Part shown: in pieces, positions 25,178-33,129 of the stretch
Numbering within the stretch: the first letter of the stretch is position 1
Layout of the letters: every line of letters starts with the position of its first letter
NCBI RefSeq assembly: GCF_000336385.2
Contig: NZ_HG424466.1
Location: forward strand, 1-64,000
DNA from: Lysobacter antibioticus HS124
Lineage (GTDB): Bacteria; Pseudomonadota; Gammaproteobacteria; Xanthomonadales; Xanthomonadaceae
DNA length: 64,000 nucleotides
Direction: 5' to 3'
Program-made: the position numbers and the translations under genes
The notes under the pieces: model-generated
The model's input: the letters and a program-made list of their open reading frames with translations, nothing else
The model's database searches: none
Told to the model about the DNA's origin: nothing

Positions 25178-28100
25178 ATGCAAGCTCGGCATTTGTTTCG
25201 TACGCAGCTGTCTTGGGGTTTGTTGCTTGGGCTTTGCTTGATTCTGCTGGTTCTGCCCAGGCCTGCGTTGGCATGTGAGGAGGAATATAGCTACAGCATA
25301 TATCCGACGCATCGCAAGGTGGAAGCAACGTGCGCCACGGAAGCTGAGGCCAAGCAGGCTTGCCAGGATTTTGTTGAGGCGCATGGGTATAGCGGATCGG
25401 GACACTGCGTAGGCGCTTACGATGCCGGCTGGCTTCGTGACGGAGACAGTTGGTATTACGGTTCGTTTCGATCGGGCCAGATAGCACAGCCGTCAAAGAA
25501 TGCGGGTGCGCCAAAGTGCCCGGGTCAATGCTTCGGCGATCCGATCAACGCGGGCAACGGCAATAAATTCGAGTCCAAGGTCGAGTACCGCGGCGAGGGC
25601 CCATTTCCGCTCGAGTTTTCCTGGACCTATAATTATCTGTTGCCACCGGCGCCGCTGCCGCCCCATTCGTTCACCTTGGGCGGAAACCGTACTTTCAACT
25701 ACGGTAGCCGTGGGGCGCTATGGAAATTTTGGAGCCTGAGGGACCAGTTCGTCGTCTCGCGTCCCGACGGCAAGATTGCCTACTTCAAAAAGCCGGAATC
25801 CGGCGAGTATTGGACTTCCTACCCGGGGAACGATCACCGTCTTCGCCAGCTCGCCGACGGCTGGGAGTACCAGGACGAAGACGGTCATTTCGAAATCTTC
25901 AACGCGGCCGGGCTGTTGACCGAGCTGCGCGACCCGCAAGGCTTTCGGCAGACCCTGGAGTACGACGCCTCCGGCCGCCTGAAGACGGTCCGCGATTTCG
26001 CCGGCCGCACGCTAGGCTTCGACTACAACGCCGCCGATCTGATCTCGCAGCTCAACCTGCCGGACGGACGAGCGATCAAGTTCTCGTATACGGCGCAGAA
26101 CCGCCTGGAAACCGTAGAGTACCAGGACGGTTCCACGGTCAAGTACCGGTACGACGAGGCCGGCTACATGGGCTCCAGCACTACGCGCTGGGGAGCCCTG
26201 ACCGGCGTCGAAGACGAGTCGGGCGTGCGCTACTCCTCGACCCACTACAACTGGGATCTGGCCCTGGGCACCGAGTTGGCCGGGTCGCTGGACCAGTACA
26301 GCGCGGACTACGAGCGCGATGGCAACCGGACCTACATGGCCTACACCGCCATCGGCCTGCCCTCCGGTGCGAAGCGGAAACTCAATCTGACCTCGGCCAA
26401 CGGTCGCATCGTGCCGTGGCGGATCGTCACCGAGTGCCCCGGCTGCGCGCCGCGCAAGACGGAGTATGTGTACGACGCCGCGGGCCGCTACGACCGCATC
26501 GACGACAACGGCGTCGTCAACGACGTCGACTACGACGCGCGCGGCCTGCTGACGCAGTCTGTAGAAGCGGCCAACGACACCGCCGGCCACCGCCGAACCA
26601 CCCAGACCGATTGGCACGCCCGCTTCCGCGTTCCGTTGGAGCGTCGCCGGCTCGACGCTAACGGCCAACTGGTCGCCAAGAGCGTCTGGACCTACAACGA
26701 CCGCGGCCAAACGCTCACCGCCAGCCAGATCGATCCCAGCGGCCAGTTGCCGGCCCGCATCACCGCCTACCGCTACTGCGAGCAGGCCGACATCGCCGCC
26801 GGTGCCTGCCCGCGCGCGGGCCTGCCGCTGTCCGTGGACGGCCCGCGCAGCGACGTGGCCGATGTCGTGCGCTACTACTACTACGCCCACGACGAAGCCG
26901 CCTGCGCGGCGGCGCCGGCGACCTGCGCCTACCGCAAGGGCGACCTGTGGAAGGTCGAGAACGCACTCGGCCAGACCGTGGTGGAAGTGCTGCGCTACGA
27001 CGGCGCCGGCCGCGCGCTTTCGGCCCGCGACGGCAACGGCGTGCGCACCGACTACGAGTTCAACGCCCGCGGCCGGCTGGCCGCCGCCAAGACCCGCGGC
27101 GCCGACGACGCCAGCGAGGCCGACGACCGGATCGTGCGCGTCGATTACTGGCCGACCGGTCTGGTCAAGAAAGTGACCTTGCCCGACGGTGCCTACCTCG
27201 CCTACACCTACGACGCCGCCCGGCGCCTGACCGACGTCGCCGACGAGGCCGGCAATACGATCCACTACACCCTGGACAGCCGCGGCAACCGCACCCAGGA
27301 GGACACCCGCAGCGCCAACGGTACGCTCACCCGCTCGTTCTCGCGCGTGTTCAACCTGCTCGACGAAGTCCAGGCGGTGAAGGACGCCGCCCAGAACGCC
27401 ACCTTCTTCACCTACGACAGCCGCGGCAACCCGAACCTGGCCACCGATGCGCTTGGCCGGGTCACCGACCAGGACCACGACCCGCTCGATCGCCTGGTGC
27501 GCACCCTGCAAGACGTCAACGGCCTCGCCGTCGAAACCCGGTTGCAGTACGACGCCAACGATCGCCTGACCCAGGTCGTCGACCCCAAGGGCCTGAGTAC
27601 GACTTACGGCTACAACGGCCTGGGCGACCAGATCCGGCTGACCAGCCCGGACACCGGCGTCACCATCTACGGCTACGACGCCGCCGGCCAGCTGACCAGC
27701 AAGCAGGACGCCAACGACGCCGTCGCCCACAGCTACGGCTACGACGCGCTGGGCCGGCCGAAGACGATCTCCTACGGCAGCGGCGGCAACGACGTCGAGT
27801 ACGACTACGACAGCGTCAACCCAGAGTGCGCGACCGGGGAAACCTTCGCCGTCGGCCAGGTCGCCGCGATGCGCACCGAGGGCACCGCGCTCAAGTACTG
27901 CTACGACCGCTTCGGCCGGGTGACGCGCAAGCTGCAGACCGTGGACGGCCGCAGCTTCGCCCTGCGCTACGCGTACGACCCGGCCGGCCGCCTGCAGGCG
28001 CTCACCTACCCGGACGGCGCCGTCGCCGACTACACCCGCGACGCCGGCGGCCGGGTGACCCAGGTCCACGTCACGCCCGCGGGCGGCGCCCGCACCGCGC

Positions 28101-29545
28101 TGCTGACCGGCGCGAGCTACCGGCCGTTCGGCCCGGTGGCCGGCTGGACCTACGGCAACGGCCGCAGCCTCAGCCGCAGCTACGACCTCGATTACCGCGC
28201 CAAGACCGTCTTCGATGCCGCTAGCGGCGGTCTGTCGCTGGACTACGGCTACAACGAAGCCGGCGAGCTGACCGAGCTCAAGGACGGCCTGCACAGCGCC
28301 TTCCTGGCCAAGTACGACTACGACACCCTCGGCCGGCTCGAGACCACCCGCGACGGCCCCACCGGCACCGCGCTGGAGACTTACGGCTACGACGCCACCG
28401 GCAACCGCACCAGCCTGCAGCGCGCCGGCACGACGACCACCTACGGCTACCCAGCCGATAGTCACCGACTGACCGATGTCGGCGGCGTGGCCCGCGGCTA
28501 CGACGCGGTCGGCAACACCACCAGCATCGGCGGCATGGCGAAGGAGTTCATTTACAACGCCAACGACCGCATGAGCCAGGTCAAGTCGGGCGGGGTCGTG
28601 AACCGCAGCTACCGCTACAACGCCAGGGGCGAGCGGGTCGCGGCTACGAATGGCGCCAGCGGCGCGGTGGCGGTTTACACCCTGTACGACGAAGCCGGCC
28701 ACTGGATCGGCGACTACGACGCCAACGGCGCGGCGCAACAGCAGGCCGTGTGGCTAAACGACGCGCCGGTCGGCCTGCTGACTGGCGCCGGCACGACGCA
28801 GAAGCTGCACTACGTCCAGCCCGACCACCTGGGCACCCCGCGCGCGGTGATCGATGCGGAGCGCAACGTCGCGATCTGGAGCTGGAACGCCAAGGGCGAA
28901 GCCTTCGGCAACGATGCGCCGAACCAGGATCCGGACCAGGACGGCACCGCATTCGTGTTCGATCTGCGGTTCCCGGGGCAGCGGTTCGATGCGGCTACGG
29001 GGCTGAATTACAACTACTTCCGGGATTACGATGCGACTAGCGGGCGGTATGTACAGAGCGATCCGATCGGTCTAGAGGGTGGGATAAGCACTTACACGTA
29101 CGTCGCCGACAGTCCTTTAAAGTTCGCTGATCCATTTGGCTTGGCCAAACTAATTTTGTTGCCGTCGGATGATCCTAATTATGCGGCTGCGGTAGCTGCT
29201 CCGGATATTGCAGGCAGGCTTGAGGTGTTTGCTCATGCAAACAGGAAGAGGGTCGCAAATATGGATGCCTATGAGCTGGCAAATCTCATTGGTGCAAGTG
29301 GGCTATGGCAGCCTGGCATGCCTATCAAGCTCAATGCGTGCAACACTGCTCAAGGTGAGGATAATATCGCCAGGGAGCTGTCGAAAGTTCTAGACACGTT
29401 TGTTAGAGGTGCAGATTCGCCGACAGTTACTCGGGGTGAGAAAGATCTCGGCCCTAAAAGAACTATCAGAATTCCGTTTACTCGATCGGTGATTCCCTAT
29501 GCCGACGGCGGTTGGAAGGTTTATCTATCCGGAAGGCAGATATGA
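25178..29545 (+). CDS. secreted RHS/YD-repeat protein with variable C-terminal toxin-like tip
   Basis: 1455 residues: signal peptide 1-30, a Cys-containing N-terminal segment, a DUF6531-like entry (PINAGNGNKFESKVEY, about 125-140), many YD repeats (G-Y-D-x2-G-R/N) to about 1270 and the RHS-associated core ending with D-P-I-G-L (about 1294) and A-D-P-F-G-L (about 1318). After the core comes an unrelated 133-residue tip holding His1353 in F-A-H-A-N and Cys1388 in L-N-A-C-N-T, a caspase-like dyad pattern. RHS shells encapsulate and deliver such tips. The tip DNA is poorer in GC than the core. The stop overlaps the next start (ATGA 29542-29545). Confidence 0.88.
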   Translation: MQARHLFRTQLSWGLLLGLCLILLVLPRPALACEEEYSYSIYPTHRKVEATCATEAEAKQACQDFVEAHGYSGSGHCVGAYDAGWLRDGDSWYYGSFRSGQIAQPSKNAGAPKCPGQCFGDPINAGNGNKFESKVEYRGEGPFPLEFSWTYNYLLPPAPLPPHSFTLGGNRTFNYGSRGALWKFWSLRDQFVVSRPDGKIAYFKKPESGEYWTSYPGNDHRLRQLADGWEYQDEDGHFEIFNAAGLLTELRDPQGFRQTLEYDASGRLKTVRDFAGRTLGFDYNAADLISQLNLPDGRAIKFSYTAQNRLETVEYQDGSTVKYRYDEAGYMGSSTTRWGALTGVEDESGVRYSSTHYNWDLALGTELAGSLDQYSADYERDGNRTYMAYTAIGLPSGAKRKLNLTSANGRIVPWRIVTECPGCAPRKTEYVYDAAGRYDRIDDNGVVNDVDYDARGLLTQSVEAANDTAGHRRTTQTDWHARFRVPLERRRLDANGQLVAKSVWTYNDRGQTLTASQIDPSGQLPARITAYRYCEQADIAAGACPRAGLPLSVDGPRSDVADVVRYYYYAHDEAACAAAPATCAYRKGDLWKVENALGQTVVEVLRYDGAGRALSARDGNGVRTDYEFNARGRLAAAKTRGADDASEADDRIVRVDYWPTGLVKKVTLPDGAYLAYTYDAARRLTDVADEAGNTIHYTLDSRGNRTQEDTRSANGTLTRSFSRVFNLLDEVQAVKDAAQNATFFTYDSRGNPNLATDALGRVTDQDHDPLDRLVRTLQDVNGLAVETRLQYDANDRLTQVVDPKGLSTTYGYNGLGDQIRLTSPDTGVTIYGYDAAGQLTSKQDANDAVAHSYGYDALGRPKTISYGSGGNDVEYDYDSVNPECATGETFAVGQVAAMRTEGTALKYCYDRFGRVTRKLQTVDGRSFALRYAYDPAGRLQALTYPDGAVADYTRDAGGRVTQVHVTPAGGARTALLTGASYRPFGPVAGWTYGNGRSLSRSYDLDYRAKTVFDAASGGLSLDYGYNEAGELTELKDGLHSAFLAKYDYDTLGRLETTRDGPTGTALETYGYDATGNRTSLQRAGTTTTYGYPADSHRLTDVGGVARGYDAVGNTTSIGGMAKEFIYNANDRMSQVKSGGVVNRSYRYNARGERVAATNGASGAVAVYTLYDEAGHWIGDYDANGAAQQQAVWLNDAPVGLLTGAGTTQKLHYVQPDHLGTPRAVIDAERNVAIWSWNAKGEAFGNDAPNQDPDQDGTAFVFDLRFPGQRFDAATGLNYNYFRDYDATSGRYVQSDPIGLEGGISTYTYVADSPLKFADPFGLAKLILLPSDDPNYAAAVAAPDIAGRLEVFAHANRKRVANMDAYELANLIGASGLWQPGMPIKLNACNTAQGEDNIARELSKVLDTFVRGADSPTVTRGEKDLGPKRTIRIPFTRSVIPYADGGWKVYLSGRQI

Positions 29546-29901
29546 GAAAATATCTAGCGGGTGCTTTGATTTTGATCGCAATCTTCTTCACTTGGGTTTA
29601 CTGGTGGGCGCCGACCAGTACATGTGATGAATGTGATGGCTCTAGTGCAGCAGTCCTTACGGACGCGGCCGGATCGTATGAGCAAGCTGCGCGGAATGGT
29701 GAGTCGGAGAAGCAAGTTTACTACTCACTGGTCGGAGCGCTCGAAGGTAACAAGGAGCTAGAACGAAAGTACTTGGCATCGTTTAAAGCGATGAGTCCCG
29801 CACGGCAGCAGGGTTCGATTGCGGCAGTCGAAAGAATGCCGTCGTCAGATAGACGCGATGAACTGCTGGGCAAGATGCGGCGGCAGGTCGATGGTCGGTG
29901 A
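29542..29901 (+). CDS. probable immunity protein for the RHS tip
   Basis: 119 residues. The start codon overlaps the RHS stop, so the pair is co-translated, as expected for toxin and antitoxin partners. A hydrophobic N-terminus (5-22) anchors or exports it, followed by two Cys (C-D-E-C) and a soluble helical acidic part. I recognise no family. A membrane-facing immunity protein would fit a toxin that acts outside or at the envelope. Low-GC codon use matches the toxin tip rather than the RHS core. The function is inferred from position only. Confidence 0.6.
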   Translation: MRKYLAGALILIAIFFTWVYWWAPTSTCDECDGSSAAVLTDAAGSYEQAARNGESEKQVYYSLVGALEGNKELERKYLASFKAMSPARQQGSIAAVERMPSSDRRDELLGKMRRQVDGR

Positions 29902-30013
29902 ATCTTGAATCAGAGAGCTATCGGGGTTGTGTCAATGGGATAAGTGATAACTGATCAGAACACCTTCGGTTAGGGCTCCTGTCTAGTCTTTGTTGGAAAG
30001 CAGTGAGGCTAGG

Positions 30014-30496
30014 ATGGTTCAGCATATAAAAGAAACGTTCGCTGTCATGGTGGCGATTCTGGTGTTGAGTGGATGCTCGTCTTTGCCCTGGAGTGCTGAA
30101 TCTGCTGCTTCCAACGAGATTGATTGGCTGTCCTCTCACGGTGCGCCAATTCCGCTGGAAGCGAATGAGCTCAAGCCATCGGCCTATGTTGAAGTGGGCG
30201 GTAGCGAACTGTCGAAGGCTATCGAGTTGCTGAGGCATTCGAAGGTTGTTGGGCTCGAGGGCGATATCGAGCTTTTCTCCTCGGCGAGAAATCGGCTGGT
30301 GGGGCGGAGATTTTTCTTGCTGAGGGCCAAGAAGGACGACATCGAAGGATCGTATTCTGTCTTCCTGGCTAACGGTCAGGCGTTGGTTCTCTACAGCCAT
30401 CTCGGCGGCTGCGGTGATGAAACAAAGTCTGCTCTGGTTGTCGCCTCGGAAGCTCCGATTGTTCAAGTGTTCGGTGGATGTTCTTCTGGCATGTGA
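30014..30496 (+). CDS. hypothetical lipoprotein (160 aa)
   Basis: The N-terminus has a short basic start, a hydrophobic run and a lipobox L-S-G-C with the lipidated Cys at about residue 22. The mature part is a small alpha/beta domain with two further Cys near the end (G-G-C-G-D, G-G-C-S-S). No family recognised. The ATG at 30014 was preferred over an upstream in-frame ATG because it starts directly before the lipoprotein signal. GC is lower than in flanking housekeeping genes. It may be an extra immunity or envelope protein linked to the RHS locus. Confidence 0.6.
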   Translation: MVQHIKETFAVMVAILVLSGCSSLPWSAESAASNEIDWLSSHGAPIPLEANELKPSAYVEVGGSELSKAIELLRHSKVVGLEGDIELFSSARNRLVGRRFFLLRAKKDDIEGSYSVFLANGQALVLYSHLGGCGDETKSALVVASEAPIVQVFGGCSSGM

Positions 30497-30611
30497 GCGC
30501 ACAGCATGGGCTTGCGGCGGTAGCGCTGCAAGCCGGTCATGGCGACCTTTCCGTTGAGCTGGCTTGAACTCGCTTCCCGTGGGGTTTCCTGAGTCTCCTC
30601 GGACGCCATAA

Positions 30612-30932
30612 ATGAACGCTCCTCTGATTCTCGTCCTAGGCATGGCTGCAATTGCGCTGGCAGTCTGCCTACTTGCACGGAACGTCACGGCTCTAGCTGC
30701 CGGGCTGGTGACCATATGGCTGTGCATCTGCTACATGCTCCTGATCCCTTTCACGGGCGCCATGCGCATCGCCATCGCGTCGGTCGATCCACACTCATCG
30801 GCCTTCATGGCAGTTGGCACGGCGCTGACTATCTTGCTGAATGAAGTGACTCCGGCCAGATGGGCAATAGCGTTTCTGTCTCTTGCCTTGGTATTGGTTG
30901 CGTGGGTGAGATCGCGCCGGTGCTCGGCGTAG
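30612..30932 (+). CDS. hypothetical small membrane protein (106 aa)
   Basis: Three strongly hydrophobic segments (about 4-22, 26-48 and 82-99) and a short basic tail. No motif or family recognised. It lies in the lower-GC stretch after the RHS gene, among small envelope proteins. An inner-membrane location is the only safe conclusion. Confidence 0.5.
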   Translation: MNAPLILVLGMAAIALAVCLLARNVTALAAGLVTIWLCICYMLLIPFTGAMRIAIASVDPHSSAFMAVGTALTILLNEVTPARWAIAFLSLALVLVAWVRSRRCSA

Positions 30933-31003
30933 CAGGCGGAGATCGGTTTCAAGAGAGGCGGTATGGAAGCTGAAAGCAGCACGGGGTTAGGGGGGCTTTC
31001 CTT

Positions 31004-31456
31004 GTGAAGAAGTGTCTCGCTCTGGTTCTTGCGATTTTGTCGATGGCATTGGTAACAGGTTGCACTGCAGATCCCAGCCAGACGCACGTCGTCAGCCCGC
31101 AGTTCTCTCTTTGCATCGCGACTTCCGAGCCGGTCGCCGTTTCCTTGCGCGATGGCATCGATGCGACCCAGGGCGAGATCCGGGTGGGCGCCAGCAGGGC
31201 CAGCCTCACGGTCGATCTGCACCCTTATTACCCGGGCTTTCGCAAGATCGCGAAGCCCGAGCGCCTGGGGGCCGATTTGATATCCATCGATTCCGGCGTG
31301 TATGAGACTAGGGCAGGGGGAAGGCGGACCATGACGCTGTCCGCTTACGAGCTTGCGGACCGCGGGGTTGTGTATGTCGTGCTTGCCGGTGCGCCGGGAG
31401 AGGGGCCGATGCTGGAGCGGATTCGGGATCGGTTCTGCGCATGCGGCCGTTGTTGA
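31004..31456 (+). CDS. hypothetical lipoprotein (150 aa), GTG start
   Basis: Starts at GTG 31004 after a G-rich ribosome site. A lipoprotein signal peptide ends in L-V-T-G-C (Cys near 20). The mature part is short, with beta-rich sequence and a C-terminal C-A-C-G-R-C cluster. No family recognised. It is likely anchored to the inner or outer membrane. Confidence 0.58.
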   Translation: MKKCLALVLAILSMALVTGCTADPSQTHVVSPQFSLCIATSEPVAVSLRDGIDATQGEIRVGASRASLTVDLHPYYPGFRKIAKPERLGADLISIDSGVYETRAGGRRTMTLSAYELADRGVVYVVLAGAPGEGPMLERIRDRFCACGRC

Positions 31457-31640
31457 TGGCCGCCGGTTGCGTGGGATGACGGCGGTTCCCGTAGGCGCGG
31501 CGTCCCGCGGGATTTCCGCCGGTCATGAGTCGCGGCGGGGCGGCGGGAATGATGGGGCTGCGTCGGGCCGCGGTGGGGGGCGCATCGTCTTTGGTGCGCG
31601 ACGTGGCTTCGGATGGGGACGTGGTATTGCGGTGCTTCGG

Positions 31641-31728
31641 TGGTCGCGGCTCACGCCGCTCCTACAGGAGCAGCAGAGCTGCGCGGCGAGATTGAGGTAT
31701 GTGGGGTCGCGGCTCGCGCCGCTCCTAC
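31641..31728. repeat. two copies of a dispersed REP-like palindromic element
   Basis: GGTCGCGGCTCACGCCGCTC (from 31642, followed by CTAC) and GGTCGCGGCTCGCGCCGCTC (from 31704, followed by CTAC) differ by one base over 24. Each contains a GCGGC...GCCGC dyad. The same core occurs on the other strand at 19336-19474. Confidence 0.75.
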
Positions 31729-31827
31729 CCCTCGGGGTGGTGCGCCGGTCCATAGCCGGCGCCACCCGCGTCGACGCCATGTGAAACAAAACCCCGCATC
31801 CGGCAAGCCCGAAAGGCCCTTGCCGGG

Positions 31828-31856
31828 TTGACCTCGCGCGCCCAAAAAAAGAGAAT
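31828..31856 (+). promoter_or_regulatory. sigma-70-type promoter of the RND efflux operon
   Basis: TTGACC (31828-31833), a 17-base spacer and GAGAAT (31851-31856) give five of six and four of six consensus matches at ideal spacing. The -10 box lies within the TetR-type operator, a usual arrangement for repression. Confidence 0.6.
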
Positions 31857-31869
31857 GATCGTTCATTCT
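31852..31869. promoter_or_regulatory. TetR-type operator palindrome
   Basis: AGAATGA (31852-31858) and TCATTCT (31863-31869) form a perfect 7-bp inverted repeat around TCGT. It overlaps the -10 region and expected start site of the efflux operon, whose last gene encodes a TetR regulator, so autoregulation is likely. Confidence 0.7.
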
Positions 31870-31920
31870 ATGATGTGCCCGCGGTCCGTCCTGGCCGCAC
31901 TAACGACCTGAGGCTCCCCC

Positions 31921-33117
31921 ATGCCGTCGCGCAAGTCCATGTCCTATAAGGCAATTCTCACCGTTTCCGTGCTCTGCCTGGCGCTCGCCGCCTGCGGTGG
32001 GGGCGGCGACCAGCAGGGCGGTCCCGGTGGCCCGGGCGGCCAGAAGGGTCAGGTCACCGTGGTGACCCTGAAGCCGGAAACCATCACCCTGACCCGCGAG
32101 CTGCCGGGGCGGACCAGCGCTTCGCTGATCGCCGAGGTGCGGCCGCAGGTCAACGGCATCGTCGAGAAGCGCCTGTTCACCGAGGGCGGTCTGGTCAAGG
32201 CCGGCCAGCCGCTGTACCAGCTCGACGACAAGACCTACGCCGCCGATGCCGAGAGCGCCAAGGCGACGCTGGCGCGCGCCGAGGCGGCGCTGAATTCGGC
32301 TCAGCTCAATGCCCGCCGCTCGACCGAACTGGTCAAGATCGACGCGGTCAGCAAGCAGGACGACGAGAACGCCACCGCCACGCTCAAGCAGGCCCGCGCC
32401 GACGTCGCCGCCGGCCGCGCCCAGGTGCAGAGCACCAGCGTGGTGCTCGGCCGCGCCCGCATCACCGCGCCGATCAGCGGCCGGATCGGCAAGTCGGCGG
32501 TCACCGCCGGCGCGCTGGTCACCGCCAATCAAGCCGAGCCGCTGGCGGTGGTGCAGCAGCTCGATCCGGTCCACGTCGACATCAGCCAGTCCAGCGCCGA
32601 ACTGCTTGCCCTGCGCAAGCAGATCGCCGCCGGCACCCTGACCGAGGCCAGCACGCCGGTGACCATCCTGCTCGAGGACGGCACCCCGTACGAGCACGCC
32701 GGCAAGCTGGCGTTCTCCGAAGTCACCGTCGACGAAGGCACCGGCAGCTTCCTGCTGCGGGTGGTGGTGCCCAATCCCGACAACCTCCTGATGCCGGGCA
32801 TGTACGTGCGCGCCCAGCTCGGTACCGGCGTGCGCCAGAACGCGTTGCTGGTGCCGCAGCAGGGCGTGTCGCGCGATCCCAAGGGCGCCGCCACCGCGAT
32901 GGTGGTCAACGCCAAGGGCCAGGTCGAGCCGCGCGAAGTGCAGGTCAGCCAGGCCATCGGCGACAAGTGGCTGGTCGAGGGCGGGCTGAAGGCCGGCGAC
33001 AAGGTGATCGTCGAAGGCCTGCAGAAGATCGGCCCCGGCATGCCGGTCGATGCGGTCGAGAAGGGCGCGCAACCGGCCAAGCCGGCCGCCGCGCCCGCCG
33101 CCGCGCCGCAGCAGTAA
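31921..33117 (+). CDS. RND efflux periplasmic adaptor lipoprotein (AcrA/MexA type)
   Basis: 398 residues. The lipoprotein signal ends in L-A-L-A-A-C (Cys25), followed by a Gly-rich linker. Then come the lipoyl halves (residues about 50-105 and 165-215, with V-R-P-Q-V-N-G-I-V and I-T-A-P-I-S-G-R-I-G), a helical hairpin between them, the beta-barrel (about 215-300) and a membrane-proximal domain. It links the inner-membrane pump to the outer-membrane channel. First gene of a four-gene operon; 12 bases separate its stop from the pump start. Confidence 0.95.
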   Translation: MPSRKSMSYKAILTVSVLCLALAACGGGGDQQGGPGGPGGQKGQVTVVTLKPETITLTRELPGRTSASLIAEVRPQVNGIVEKRLFTEGGLVKAGQPLYQLDDKTYAADAESAKATLARAEAALNSAQLNARRSTELVKIDAVSKQDDENATATLKQARADVAAGRAQVQSTSVVLGRARITAPISGRIGKSAVTAGALVTANQAEPLAVVQQLDPVHVDISQSSAELLALRKQIAAGTLTEASTPVTILLEDGTPYEHAGKLAFSEVTVDEGTGSFLLRVVVPNPDNLLMPGMYVRAQLGTGVRQNALLVPQQGVSRDPKGAATAMVVNAKGQVEPREVQVSQAIGDKWLVEGGLKAGDKVIVEGLQKIGPGMPVDAVEKGAQPAKPAAAPAAAPQQ

Positions 33118-33129
33118 TCGGAGAATTTC

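Larger units (their letters stand above)
31457..31920. other. intergenic region with REP-like elements and the efflux promoter
   Basis: 464 bases without a supported gene. It holds two inverted copies of the dispersed GGTCGCGGCTYRCGCCGCTCCTAC element and, at its right end, the promoter and operator of the RND efflux operon. Confidence 0.6.

Noticed and set aside
25178-29545. Type VI secretion RHS effector
   Set aside because: The N-terminus is a Sec signal peptide, with no PAAR or VgrG domain and no T6SS genes in the window.
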